Assembly (NCBI GenBank): GCA_964494205.1
Contig: CAZBRD010000001.1
Span: 1 to 64,000, forward strand
From: JBBTCX01 sp964494205
GTDB lineage: Bacteria > Planctomycetota > Phycisphaerae > UBA1845
Length of the DNA stretch: 64,000 nucleotides
Direction: 5' to 3'
Below, piece after piece: positions 41,553-50,335 of this stretch (the stretch's first letter is position 1; every line of letters begins with the position of its first letter). The notes under the pieces are model-generated. The model ran no database searches and was not told where the DNA came from. It saw only the letters and a list, made by a program, of their open reading frames with translations. The position numbers and the translations under genes were made by a program.

Positions 41553-43145
41553 ATGAACGCGATTCTCATACAAGTCGCCCAAGTTGATGTGACAAAGTCG
41601 CTTTTGTGGGGCGCGCTCTCAGCCGTGGTCGGGCTGTGTGGCGGCTACCTTATTCTGAAGTTCTTCTTCGCCAAGAGGCTTAAAGAATCAAAGGGAGAAG
41701 CCGAACGGATCGTCGCTGACGCGAGGGCCGATGCCGACGTCGTCCGCAAGACCGCCGAGGTCGAAGCCAAGGGCGAATTGCTCAAGGGTCAGGAGCAACT
41801 TCGCCAGGAGACCGACAAAGCTCGCGCCGAGCTGAGGGAGGCCGAGAAACGCCTCGCCAAGCGCGAAGACAATCTCGAAGGCAAGCTCGACACGCTCGTC
41901 ACCAAGGAGCGAAACCTCGACGATCAAGAGAAGAAGCTCGCCACGAAAGCCGATGAAGTCGCCACCCGCGAAAAGCAGGCTGCAACTCTGCTCGTGGAAC
42001 GTCGAGAACAACTGCTGAAAGTCAGCGGCCTGTCGCGCGACGAAGCCACTCGCCAGGTGCTCGCGGATCTCAAGATCGAACTCGACCACGAATGCGCGGA
42101 ACTCATCGACAAGGTCACCGCAGCCGCCAAGGACGAGGCTGTCACCAAATCGCGCGAGATCATTCTCACCGCGATTCAGCGATACGCCACCGAGCACACT
42201 GCTGAGAGCACCGTATCGACGATCGACATTCCATCCGACGATATGAAAGGCCGCGTCATCGGTCGCGAAGGCCGCAACATCCGCGCCTTCGAAAAAGCAA
42301 CCGGTGTTGACGTCATCGTCGATGACACGCCCGGCGTAGTCGTGGTCAGCGCCTTCGACCCCGTGCGCCGCGAAACCGCTCGCCGCTCACTCGAGCGTCT
42401 GATCCAGGACGGCCGCATTCACCCCGGCCGCATCGAAGAACTCGTGGAGCAAGTTCGCAAGGAGCTCGACGAAGAGATCTTCGAGACAGGTCGCAAAGCC
42501 TCCATCGAAGCAAACGTTGCAGGATTGCACCGCAAACAACTCGAACTGCTCGGCCGACTGAAGTTCCGCACCAGCTACGGCCAAAACGTGTTGCGCCACA
42601 GCATGGAAGTCGCGTACCTCTGCCAGATCATCGCGGATGAGCTTGGGCTCGATGGTCGCCTCGCCCGTCGCTGCGGCCTGCTGCACGACATCGGCAAAGC
42701 CATCGACCACGAAGTCGAAGGCGGCCACCCGAAAGTCGGATCTGACTTCTGCAAGAAATTCAACGAGCGTCCCGAGGTGCTCAATGCCATCGAAGGCCAC
42801 CACGGCGACATACCGTCGATTTCCCCATACACGCCGATCGTCATGGCGGCTGACGCCATCAGCGCCGCGCGCCCCGGCAGTCGCCGCGAATCACTCGAAC
42901 GCTACGTCCAACGTCTGCATCAGCTCGAGGAAATCGCCAAGCTCGATCCCGGCGTGAAAGAGGCCTTCGCCATTCAGGCGGGCCGCGAAATTCGCGTGGT
43001 GGTCGATGCGAAGCGAGTGGACGACGCCATGGCCGCCAAGATCGCTCGCGACATCGCACACCAGATTGAAGAGCAAATGACCTACCCGGGCGAGATCAAG
43101 GTGACGGTGTTGCGAGAAATCAGAGCGCTGGCTGTAGCGAAGTGA
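41553..43145 (+). CDS. rny: Ribonuclease Y
   Basis: 530 residues. RNase Y is a membrane-anchored endoribonuclease that starts mRNA decay. Layout: one membrane segment (about 19-37, LLWGALSAVVGLCGGYL), a long charged coiled coil (45-195), a KH domain with GRVIGREGRNIRAFEKATG near 228-246, and an HD domain with LLHDIGKAIDHEVEGGHP near 372-389. It ends with the family-typical TYPGEIKVTVLREIRA. Length is normal. The DUF4440 lipoprotein gene begins four bases after its stop. Confidence 0.96.
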   Translation: MNAILIQVAQVDVTKSLLWGALSAVVGLCGGYLILKFFFAKRLKESKGEAERIVADARADADVVRKTAEVEAKGELLKGQEQLRQETDKARAELREAEKRLAKREDNLEGKLDTLVTKERNLDDQEKKLATKADEVATREKQAATLLVERREQLLKVSGLSRDEATRQVLADLKIELDHECAELIDKVTAAAKDEAVTKSREIILTAIQRYATEHTAESTVSTIDIPSDDMKGRVIGREGRNIRAFEKATGVDVIVDDTPGVVVVSAFDPVRRETARRSLERLIQDGRIHPGRIEELVEQVRKELDEEIFETGRKASIEANVAGLHRKQLELLGRLKFRTSYGQNVLRHSMEVAYLCQIIADELGLDGRLARRCGLLHDIGKAIDHEVEGGHPKVGSDFCKKFNERPEVLNAIEGHHGDIPSISPYTPIVMAADAISAARPGSRRESLERYVQRLHQLEEIAKLDPGVKEAFAIQAGREIRVVVDAKRVDDAMAAKIARDIAHQIEEQMTYPGEIKVTVLREIRALAVAK

Positions 43146-43149
43146 AACA

Positions 43150-43593
43150 ATGACTCGACTTGCACTTATAATTGTCTCGCTTTGTGTAGTGGTATCGTCG
43201 AGCTGCTCCAAGGTATCACAAGCAAGCCGAATTCGGATGACGCTCGACCAACAGGCTGTCGCGTGGAATCGCGGCGACATCGACTCTTTCATGTCAGCCT
43301 ATTGGAATTCGCCGGAGCTCACTTTCGCCTCCGGCGGCGACGTGACCCGAGGGTTTGGCGACACGCTCGCGCGATACCACAAAAAATACCCAACACCCGA
43401 AGCCATGGGCCGCCTCACCTTCAGCGATCTTGAGATTCGAGTGTTGAGCGAGAACAGCGCCATGGTCCTCGGCCGCTGGCACCTCGATCGCAAAGACCCC
43501 ATCGGCGGCCTATTCACGCTCGTGCTTCGACGAATCGATAATCAATGGGTGATCATTCACGATCACACGTCGCAAGGCGAAAAACCAAACTGA
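43150..43593 (+). CDS. DUF4440/SnoaL-like lipoprotein
   Basis: 147 residues. Signal with a lipobox-like SSSC ending near Cys19, then a SnoaL-like cone fold: QQAVAWNRGDIDSFMSAYW near 35-53, FASGGDVTRGFGDTLARY, SAMVLGRWHLDR and GLFTLVLRRIDNQWVIIHDHTS. DUF4440 proteins are often small-molecule-binding or ketosteroid-isomerase-like; activity is unknown. It starts four bases after rny, so the two are probably translated from one mRNA. Confidence 0.85.
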   Translation: MTRLALIIVSLCVVVSSSCSKVSQASRIRMTLDQQAVAWNRGDIDSFMSAYWNSPELTFASGGDVTRGFGDTLARYHKKYPTPEAMGRLTFSDLEIRVLSENSAMVLGRWHLDRKDPIGGLFTLVLRRIDNQWVIIHDHTSQGEKPN

Positions 43594-43639
43594 GGATTGA
43601 ATATCGTGAGTTCTTAGCCCCGGCGACTGCGAGCCGAAT

Positions 43640-44206
43640 ATGCGACGAGTGTTGATCCTTGCGACGGTGCTTCTCACCATTCCGGGCTGCCTCGGCAGCG
43701 TTGGTTACGCAATCGATCTCATTCCCGGCATCGGCTTCTGGAAGGGAGTTCTGATTCGAAACGAATCAAACGAACCTTTCCGGGCCACCGTGATGTCCAA
43801 CACTTTCAACAAATGGTACGTACAGACGCTGATGACCGACACCAAGAGAGCCCGCGCGTTTAACTCGTTTGACGAGTTCGAAATCCAACCTGGCCAGGCA
43901 CGAGAGTTCTATTATGAAGATGACGACGGTTTCGCCGACGCCTTACTCATCGTCAGGCAGGGCGGCGAACGGGTCTACTTTCTTCAGGAGACAGATTCCG
44001 CTGGAGGCCCAAATTGCGTTTTCCGCGTCAATTCGCTGGATCAGCTACCTCCGCCGCCGCCCGACGTAGTCGCAGCCACCAAAGTGAGTGCCCCGCTTTC
44101 CCTAGTATTACTCCGCTACTTATTGTTCGCCGCGCCTCCCGTGTGGATACTTTGTTTACTACTTCTATGGTTCACCAAGCCAGAGAAAAACCAGTTCGTG
44201 CAATAG
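43640..44206 (+). CDS. Lipoprotein with C-terminal membrane segment
   Basis: 188 residues. The signal ends LTIPGC (Cys17), giving a lipoprotein. A small beta-rich domain with VLIRNESNEPFRATVMSN and FEIQPGQAREFYYEDDDGF is followed by a C-terminal membrane segment (YLLFAAPPVWILCLLLLWF, about 161-179). No family recognised. It ends two bases before the convergent zinc-ribbon gene. Confidence 0.65.
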   Translation: MRRVLILATVLLTIPGCLGSVGYAIDLIPGIGFWKGVLIRNESNEPFRATVMSNTFNKWYVQTLMTDTKRARAFNSFDEFEIQPGQAREFYYEDDDGFADALLIVRQGGERVYFLQETDSAGGPNCVFRVNSLDQLPPPPPDVVAATKVSAPLSLVLLRYLLFAAPPVWILCLLLLWFTKPEKNQFVQ

Positions 44207-44208
44207 CT

Positions 44209-44994
44209 TCACGGCTTCGGAGCGTCCTGCACACCACTTTCTCTTGTCGTTAACTCACCCGATGCCGCCTTTTCCCCTTCAATTTGACTGGTGCCGCCGC
44301 TTGGCACTTCAACCAACTTAATTCCACACTCCGGACAAACCCCCGACGTGTTTCCCGTCAGGGAATAGCCGCATTTCTCGCATAGATGCATTCGCGCCCG
44401 CCGCCGGCGCACCAACCGTCGCCGCACGTAGATCGTAAGCGGGTACGCCCCGAACGCCGCGATGATCGCCCAGAACGGAACGCGCACGCGCCAATGAAAC
44501 TTCTGCGTCGCGTCGAGATAGTTTGATTCTTCCTCATCCGGCAGACGGCCCAGTATGTTCTGCGCTCGCGTCATCTCGTCGGCGCTGGCGCCATAGGGCA
44601 CGCTGAACGCTGGCACAAGCGACGACGGCGGGCCAAACGCCACGTGAAATCCCCACTTGTTCCACTCGTGCAGTTTCAGATTCCGTTTCCCGTCGACACG
44701 AAACGATTGACCAAATCCAAGCGCAGCCGAAACCTTCTCCCCGCGAAACCGCGCACCGTCGCTGTTCGCATTCAACCAGAACACGTGCGACAGGCCAAAG
44801 CTGATCCGCAGCACCACGGTCGACCCGAAATACGGACTGGCCTCATACTTCGAAGTGTTCAACGAAAGATTCGTCGACCCGAAATGCCGCGTCCAATCGC
44901 GCCAGGCTGGCGCGGCACAATCCAGCGCGATCCACATCGCCAGCGTGGCCAACGTGACGAACGAGCAGATGAAGATTTCAATCTTGCGAAGCAT
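44209..44994 (-). CDS. Zinc-ribbon membrane protein
   Basis: 261 residues. An N-terminal membrane segment (IFICSFVTLATLAMWIALDC), a periplasmic beta-rich part, a second segment (VPFWAIIAAFGAYPLTIYV near 171-189), then a cytoplasmic zinc ribbon, CEKCGYSLTGNTSGVCPECG near 207-226. This CxxCGYxL...CPECG module is very common in Phycisphaerae. Function unknown. A paralogue with the same architecture is at 45912-46703. Confidence 0.75.
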   Translation of the reverse strand: MLRKIEIFICSFVTLATLAMWIALDCAAPAWRDWTRHFGSTNLSLNTSKYEASPYFGSTVVLRISFGLSHVFWLNANSDGARFRGEKVSAALGFGQSFRVDGKRNLKLHEWNKWGFHVAFGPPSSLVPAFSVPYGASADEMTRAQNILGRLPDEEESNYLDATQKFHWRVRVPFWAIIAAFGAYPLTIYVRRRLVRRRRARMHLCEKCGYSLTGNTSGVCPECGIKLVEVPSGGTSQIEGEKAASGELTTRESGVQDAPKP

Positions 44995-45062
44995 GGCCTA
45001 CTTGATTTCGCAATCAGCCATCCCCAGACAACAAGGACGCGCCTCGTCGCAGCAGCAAATGG

Positions 45063-45542
45063 TTATGTCGGCTTCTTGAATGCGTTATTTGTAATCTGCC
45101 GCAACGTAGCCTCCGACACATGAAAATTCGTACCTCGCAATCGCTCAATCGCGCCGGAGAAATCGAGCAGGCCTTTCTGCGCAGCCATACCGATGACGGT
45201 CAATGTTCCGATGACATTCAACCCCAGCCCCTTCGCAGCTCGCCTGGCGCGACGGTCGTCCATTAGCAGAAACTCCGCTCTCAAATCGGCCGCGAGCTGC
45301 ATAGCCTCCACTTCTCCCCGCCCGAGCGCAATGTCCGTGCGGATCTCGCGCGCAGCAACCACGTTAGCCCACGCAGGCGGCGCGCCCATCCAATGTCGTA
45401 CCAAGCCCGGCGTTTGCGGCTGTTGTAGTTCGAGAGCAACGGAATTAGGAATGACAATTCGTTCGAACAAGCTGGGAAGAGTTTCGACGTGGCCTATCAG
45501 TAGCAGGTAGTGAAGCGGAGACGAATCGGCGACAACGATCAC
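45063..45542 (-). CDS. DUF3368 PIN-like toxin candidate
   Basis: 159 residues of the DUF3368 family, a PIN-fold relative. Acidic residues expected at the nuclease centre are visible: VVADSSPLHYL near 3-13, GRGEVEAMQLAADL near 95-108 and LLMDDRRARRAA near 112-123. The gene begins with GTG overlapping the stop of the UPF0175 gene (GTGA), the usual antitoxin-toxin coupling. Probably an RNase toxin; not proven by sequence alone. Confidence 0.85.
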   Translation of the reverse strand: MIVVADSSPLHYLLLIGHVETLPSLFERIVIPNSVALELQQPQTPGLVRHWMGAPPAWANVVAAREIRTDIALGRGEVEAMQLAADLRAEFLLMDDRRARRAAKGLGLNVIGTLTVIGMAAQKGLLDFSGAIERLRGTNFHVSEATLRQITNNAFKKPT

Positions 45543-45802
45543 CGTCCGAGCACTCTAGCAACGGTTGCCTGATCTTCTTCAAAATCCTCAAGGGAATAGG
45601 TGGCTGTCACTCCGCGCTGCTTCATGAAGCCTTCGGCTTCATAAACGGTACGTCCAAGCAATTCAGCAACCTGACCGATGCTCAACTTCTCCGTCCGATA
45701 GCCCTCGATTGCCAAAGATTCCTTCAGGACGAGAGACAAATCGCTCCATTCGGCCCGAAGCTGGTCCGCGATACCCTTGGGGATGTCGACTGAAATCTGC
45801 AT
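45539..45802 (-). CDS. UPF0175 antitoxin candidate
   Basis: 87 residues of UPF0175: MQISVDIPKGIADQL, KESLAIEGYRTEKLSIGQ, VAELLGRTVYEAEGFMKQRG. The central part forms a helix-turn-helix-like segment thought to bind DNA, and the C-terminal acidic tail (LEDFEEDQATV) should contact the toxin. It is immediately upstream of, and overlaps by four bases with, the DUF3368 gene. Confidence 0.88.
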   Translation of the reverse strand: MQISVDIPKGIADQLRAEWSDLSLVLKESLAIEGYRTEKLSIGQVAELLGRTVYEAEGFMKQRGVTATYSLEDFEEDQATVARVLGR

Positions 45803-45911
45803 AATGCACCAACAGTATTATACAACAAACATGAAGACTTTTGCACAAGACTTTGAGAAAGCGCTGGCCGCCCCAAGATCGCCAACCAACTTCGCCGGAA
45901 ATTCGCGGCGG

Positions 45912-46703
45912 CTATTCGCCCAACGATATTTGACCCGCATCCTCCATATCCCTATACGCGTTTCGGGCCCTCCCACATTCCGGACAAACGCCCGACACAT
46001 TCCCTTCCAGCGAATACCCACACGTCACACATTGACCGCGCCGCTTGCGCCGCCATCGGCGAACCGCTCTATTGGCTGGCCCCTTCAGGAACGCGATCGT
46101 TGGATAGAGTGCAAGGACCGCAGAAAAGAACCACGGTCGAGCCTGCAAATCCAAGCGCACGGGAACGGTCTTAATCCCATATTGCTGTTCGTACCTGGCT
46201 GCCACTCGTTTTTCGAATTCTTGGCACTCCCACAAATGTCGGGTACTGCGTCGACTCAAGGGTATTGCGTTAGACAGCTTGTTGGGGCAATCGTAACCGA
46301 GGCCGAAGCCATTTCGATAATGGTTCCTCTGGATTGGTGGTCCTTGATAAGCTGTTCGCCAACAAAGGAAAAGTACGGCCGTTGGTTTGGACCTGTAATA
46401 CGAATCATCGCCCAATTCCTCATACTCTCCGCCATAAATCGTTCCTCCAATTGCCGCATATTCCGAAGGAAGATACGAAACGCTGAACCAATCCGGGCCC
46501 AGCATGAGGCTGCTCTCAATGGAAGTAACCGGCCCCAATCGATAGAAATTGAGGCGCGGCTGCACGCGTCGAATAATCATGGGAAGCAACAAGACGACAA
46601 TCGAACTTGTCGCCAATGCACAGATGAAAAGTACGTGCAGATAGCGAAGCACCTTGCGCAAGACCCGCAAGCCACTACTGGGCGATGACTCCGCGCCGGA
46701 CAC
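45912..46703 (-). CDS. Zinc-ribbon membrane protein (paralogue)
   Basis: 263 residues from a GTG four bases after the thioesterase stop. Membrane segment at about 22-45 (LFICALATSSIVVLLLPMII), a long periplasmic part with SYLPSEYAAIGGTIYGGEYE, a second hydrophobic stretch near WFFSAVLALYPTIAFL, then the zinc ribbon CVTCGYSLEGNVSGVCPECG near 225-244. Same layout as the gene at 44209-44994. Confidence 0.72.
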   Translation of the reverse strand: MSGAESSPSSGLRVLRKVLRYLHVLFICALATSSIVVLLLPMIIRRVQPRLNFYRLGPVTSIESSLMLGPDWFSVSYLPSEYAAIGGTIYGGEYEELGDDSYYRSKPTAVLFLCWRTAYQGPPIQRNHYRNGFGLGYDCPNKLSNAIPLSRRSTRHLWECQEFEKRVAARYEQQYGIKTVPVRLDLQARPWFFSAVLALYPTIAFLKGPANRAVRRWRRKRRGQCVTCGYSLEGNVSGVCPECGRARNAYRDMEDAGQISLGE

Positions 46704-46707
46704 TTGC

Positions 46708-47100
46708 TCACTCCCTCACGATCGCTACCGGCTTCCCATCATCCCCCACCGCCACAAAAACCACATCCGCTTCTGTCACTTGCACAAGCTCATCCGGGTC
46801 GAGCCTTCGCCGCGCACACACGCGAATGTGGATTGTCATCGACGTCCGCCCGATCTTCGTCGTCTCGCCGTATAAGCTCAGCACATCGCCCACGAACACC
46901 GGGTGATGAAACACCACCTCGCGGAACGCCACCGTCACGTAGCGATGGTGCGCCTGCCGCAACGCCTCCACATACGCAGCCTGGTCGATCAGCGACAGAA
47001 TCACGCCGCCGAAAATCGTCCCCTCGGCGTTTGTATCGCGCGGCATCATCACAACACGTATCTGCGGCTCGGCACTCGGCGGCTTCGGAGCATGGCTCAT
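46708..47100 (-). CDS. Acyl-CoA thioesterase, hot-dog fold
   Basis: 130 residues of the YciA/acyl-CoA hydrolase type: MMPRDTNAEGTIFGGVILSL near 18-37 with the catalytic Asp in SLIDQAAYVEA, VAFREVVFHHPVFVGDVL and SLYGETTKIGRTSMTIHI. It hydrolyses acyl-CoA; chain-length preference cannot be read. The start at MSHAPK is preferred because upstream residues lie in repeat-bearing intergenic DNA. Confidence 0.9.
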   Translation of the reverse strand: MSHAPKPPSAEPQIRVVMMPRDTNAEGTIFGGVILSLIDQAAYVEALRQAHHRYVTVAFREVVFHHPVFVGDVLSLYGETTKIGRTSMTIHIRVCARRRLDPDELVQVTEADVVFVAVGDDGKPVAIVRE

Positions 47101-47184
47101 AACGCACTCACTTCGATGAAATAGAAAACTGGCACAGGATTCAACAAAGGGAAATGATGACTCTCTCGCCGGCAAATGCAAACT

Positions 47185-47206
47185 GCGCCCCTTGCGCAAG
47201 CAAGGC
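47185..47206. repeat. CCTTGCGCAAGCAAGG repeat, copy 3
   Basis: GCGCCCCTTGCGCAAGCAAG then GC. CCTTGC pairs with GCAAGG around GCAA. Confidence 0.75.
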
Positions 47207-47332
47207 AGCCCATCTGAACCGCGACCGCGAGGGAGCGGCGTTGAATGGCCAATGAGGTGCGTTTTTTCCTATGCCTTGCCGGTTAACGAAGTGGCGCGTC
47301 CATTGCGCAGCTACTAAGCGCATGCAACAAAA

Positions 47333-47375
47333 CCTTCCTCTCCTTTTTAGGGAGAGGGTGGGGTGAGGGTCTCTT
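47333..47375. repeat. CTCTCCT...AGGGAGAGG repeat, copy 1
   Basis: CCTCTCCTTTTTAGGGAGAG is followed by GGTGGGGTGAGGGTCTC. The palindromic head plus G-rich GGTGAGGGT tail match the element at 51371-51412. This type of element is widespread between genes in many bacteria. Confidence 0.75.
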
Positions 47376-47495
47376 GAGCGGCAATCGCTTGGTTTTGCTT
47401 ACAGCGTCTAAGCGCGATCTATCCCGCTATCACCCCAATGTGCATCGAAGGGCCAGCGAAACCGCCATGCGCGGCTGGGGCGTCTGAATCCTAGT

Positions 47496-47520
47496 GCCTA
47501 TTGCCCGTTGCCTATTGCCT
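47496..47520. repeat. GCCTATTGCC direct repeat
   Basis: GCCTATTGCC occurs at 47496-47505 and 47510-47519, separated by CGTT, just upstream of the LNR gene's stop. Confidence 0.55.
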
Positions 47521-47532
47521 CAACAATCAAGC

Positions 47533-50067
47533 CTACCGTCGATACGCCAGCGTGAAGTCGCCGAAGTCACCGAAGTAACCGTTCACCTTCACGACGTACT
47601 GCGCTGTCGCCGTCGGCTGGAAGGTAACCATTGATCGCAGGCTCTCGCAGGTATCATCATCGAACACAGCCGACAGGCACTGCGCAGCGACGTCAGAGAA
47701 GATCTCAATCTGAGTGTCGAAGTTGGCAGTGGCGGCGTTTCCGCAGCCGGTCTTGAAGAAGTACGTCACGTTCGCATCGAGCGTCACGAGATACGTCCGA
47801 CATGCGCCGCCCGCCACGCTTCCCGTCACCAGTTGCCACCCGGTCGTCGGTGCGGGCAAGTTCGCGTCCGTGCTGGTGCAATTCGGGCACAAATCTTCAA
47901 ACTGCTCGCAGTCGTCTTCGTCAAAGCTGCAGGCCGCCACATTGCAGGCCGTATCGCAGATGCTGTCGCCGATCCATGAAAGCGGACACCCCGGCGCGCA
48001 TTCTTCGCAATCGCCGCCGTCCATCATGCACGCCGCGTTGTTGCAAACCTCGCTGCAATACCCGTCGCCCAGCGCGTATTCAGGACATCCCGGGCTGCAT
48101 TCGCCGCCGCAATCGCCGCGATCAAAGTCACACGCAGCTGTATAACAACTGTAGAAGTCGCAGATGTCGTCGCCGATCCACTCTTCCGGACAACCCGGGC
48201 CGCACTCGTTTGTTTGATTGTCGCAGTCGCCGCCGTCAAAGCCGCACTCTGCGAAGTTGCACTCGATGTTGCAGACTCCGTTGCCAAGGAAACCAGCCGG
48301 ACAGACGGTGGCACAGAAATCAACACTCGACGTTGGCGTCACCACGATACGCAGCGTGTTGCTCCAGTCGCTTATCGTATTCTCCGTCGTATTCTCGGCC
48401 GCGATGCGATAGTAGATGTCTGTGGGCGAGGCCGCGCTCCGAGTCAACGTGTACGTCGTCGCGGCCGCCGTCACCGGAATCTCCGACGGCGCAGCAAACG
48501 TATTGCTCGGCGACTCCTGCAGAATGTATCGCGAATGCTCCATGCTCGGCGTCCACGTCAGCGTGAACGGCTCACCGCTGACGGCTACGCCCGGCCCCGA
48601 AAGGACCGGCGCCCGCAAAGGCGACGTCGGCCCATCTTCTTCACACGCATCGCCGACGCCGCTCGAGTTGGCATCCACTTGATTGGCGTTCGCGAGCGTT
48701 GGACAGTTGTCAATGTTGTCCAAGACACCGTCGCCATCGGCATCCGCAACCTGCGGTGGCGCGTACGAACCAGTGGAGACGACTGTTCTGGTTGCCGCCA
48801 GAACGCCCTCGATGATTGAGTCACTTTCCCCACTCAGTAATTCTTCACTGCCGAAAACCGCCGCAGCCACCGTATCATAAAACTCCCACTCGACCGCATC
48901 TCCCTCATTCGAAGGTGCATCCGCAGTAAAACCAACCCCAGCCGTCAAGTCCAATCGCGGCCCACTGACTCGATAAAACTGCAACTGCAAACGTGCCTCG
49001 ATCGAAGTTCGCACAAAAACGCCACCGCCCACCTCGAATTCTGCTGCGGGCGCTTCCGCCGCAATCGTGGCTGTGCCCATCGGCCCCCAGTCATCACCCA
49101 CGAATTCCACTCCGGCTGTGCTGCCCAGCGTCAAATCCGCACCACATGTCGCCGTCCCCGTCGCCGACGCACTCCCTTCCACCACCGCCACCACCTGCAG
49201 CACAGGCAACACCTCGACCGGCACCCTCATTTCACCAATCGAGAAATCAAATCGAATCGGCGCACCAAGGATGTCAGGCACGATCTGCTGCTCGGTCCGC
49301 AAACTGGTAAACGGTCGTTTCACCACATAGGCCGATTGAATATCAACGATCACATCGCCAGTTAGCGTCGCGCGAAACAATGCCAACCCGCCGTCACAGT
49401 GCAGCGCCAACTCCACTTGCGGTGCAATCTCGAGCGCCAATGAAACCAGTCTGGCGTCCAGATCAGCCGTATTTACCAGTGGAATGTTCTCAATCTCCAC
49501 AAGGAAGCCGGCATTCCCCGCGCCCGATCGATCGAAATTGATGTCTCCCGAGAATTGCGCCGTACCCTTCTCGATAATCTCATTCAGCGACGCTTGCTCC
49601 GTGGCAATGCGAAAGCGCCCAGCCCCCTCTTGCACAGGTGCGGCAGTCACGCGACGGAGGAAGGGAATACCTTCTGACTCGCCAAACAAGATCTGATTCA
49701 CCTGCACCGCGTTCGCATCGCCCTCAATGAGCGCGAGCACATCGCCGTCGCGCACTTCAACAATGCGAACGGAACGACTGCCGTCCGTCGGCAACCCCTG
49801 CCCCGACACGGCATCGCCACCTGCACACTGATCCTGCGCCTCATCACACGTCCCACCATCAGAACAGGGAGCCGCACCAGCCACACAATTTCCATCGCTG
49901 CACGATTCCACGCCGTTGCAGAAAACTGCGTCGTCGCAATCCGCGTTGTTGGTGCACGCCGGATCACCGTTATTCGTTGGCATGTTGCAGCCGGGAAGCG
50001 CGGCTAGCGTCGCAACAGAAATAAATAACAACCGACACGCCATTGATCGCGCAAACTTCTTCATCAC
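47533..50067 (-). CDS. Large secreted protein with four LNR-like modules
   Basis: 844 residues. A lipoprotein-like signal (ATLAALPGC) is followed by a Cys-rich head with CDDAVFCNGVESCSDGNC, a long beta-rich region, and a thrombospondin-type-3-like Asp loop (DADGDGVLDNIDNCPTLAN near 443). A fibronectin-like segment comes next, then four Lin-12/Notch-repeat-like modules (about 587-724) of pattern GxxCxxxCNxxxCxxDGGDC, for example GDGYCSEVCNNAACMMDGGD. The C-terminus resembles a pre-peptidase domain. LNRs bind calcium in animal Notch and pappalysins. Probably an outer-surface protein. Confidence 0.85.
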   Translation of the reverse strand: MMKKFARSMACRLLFISVATLAALPGCNMPTNNGDPACTNNADCDDAVFCNGVESCSDGNCVAGAAPCSDGGTCDEAQDQCAGGDAVSGQGLPTDGSRSVRIVEVRDGDVLALIEGDANAVQVNQILFGESEGIPFLRRVTAAPVQEGAGRFRIATEQASLNEIIEKGTAQFSGDINFDRSGAGNAGFLVEIENIPLVNTADLDARLVSLALEIAPQVELALHCDGGLALFRATLTGDVIVDIQSAYVVKRPFTSLRTEQQIVPDILGAPIRFDFSIGEMRVPVEVLPVLQVVAVVEGSASATGTATCGADLTLGSTAGVEFVGDDWGPMGTATIAAEAPAAEFEVGGGVFVRTSIEARLQLQFYRVSGPRLDLTAGVGFTADAPSNEGDAVEWEFYDTVAAAVFGSEELLSGESDSIIEGVLAATRTVVSTGSYAPPQVADADGDGVLDNIDNCPTLANANQVDANSSGVGDACEEDGPTSPLRAPVLSGPGVAVSGEPFTLTWTPSMEHSRYILQESPSNTFAAPSEIPVTAAATTYTLTRSAASPTDIYYRIAAENTTENTISDWSNTLRIVVTPTSSVDFCATVCPAGFLGNGVCNIECNFAECGFDGGDCDNQTNECGPGCPEEWIGDDICDFYSCYTAACDFDRGDCGGECSPGCPEYALGDGYCSEVCNNAACMMDGGDCEECAPGCPLSWIGDSICDTACNVAACSFDEDDCEQFEDLCPNCTSTDANLPAPTTGWQLVTGSVAGGACRTYLVTLDANVTYFFKTGCGNAATANFDTQIEIFSDVAAQCLSAVFDDDTCESLRSMVTFQPTATAQYVVKVNGYFGDFGDFTLAYRR

Positions 50068-50250
50068 AACACAACTCCGCGCGCGAATAAGCCGCGCCGC
50101 TTAGTCCACGTTTTCTCGGTGCAAACACCCCCGACTGAAGTCTCTAGTTTACCGGCCTCAGGGGTAGCATCGCAAAGGCGAAGTGATTTTGTTGGACGAC
50201 GAACCGATTCAAACGACTACTGAAAGGCAACCATTGGATAATATGGGACC

Positions 50251-50273
50251 CATAACTACTGAATGTAGTTATG
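50251..50273. terminator. 9-bp hairpin downstream of fliM
   Basis: CATAACTAC and GTAGTTATG pair perfectly around TGAAT, about 60 bases after the fliM stop. No T-run, so it is a weak terminator candidate. Confidence 0.4.
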
Positions 50274-50278
50274 CAAAT

Positions 50279-50303
50279 CAGAGCCCCTTGCGCAAGCAAG
50301 GGA
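50279..50303. repeat. CCTTGCGCAAGCAAGG repeat, copy 4
   Basis: CAGAGCCCCTTGCGCAAGCA then AGGGA; the best-preserved copy, with CCCTTGC and GCAAGGG as arms. Confidence 0.8.
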
Positions 50304-50335
50304 CCATTATGAAATGTTCTTGGAAAGTGAGTCGA

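Larger units (their letters stand above)
47101..47532. other. Intergenic mosaic of short repeats
   Basis: 432 bases without a gene, carrying at least three unrelated repeat types in series: CCTTGCGCAAGCAAGG (47185-47206), CTCTCC..GGAGAGG (47333-47375) and a GCCTATTGCC direct repeat (47496-47520). A CCGCGACCGCGAGGGAGCGG segment near 47218-47237 looks like a fourth. Confidence 0.65.
50068..50335. other. Intergenic region with two hairpins
   Basis: 268 bases. It contains CATAACTAC-TGAAT-GTAGTTATG (50251-50273, perfect 9-bp stem) and a CCTTGCGCAAGCAAGG repeat (50279-50303), both just downstream of fliM on its strand. No gene supported. Confidence 0.55.
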
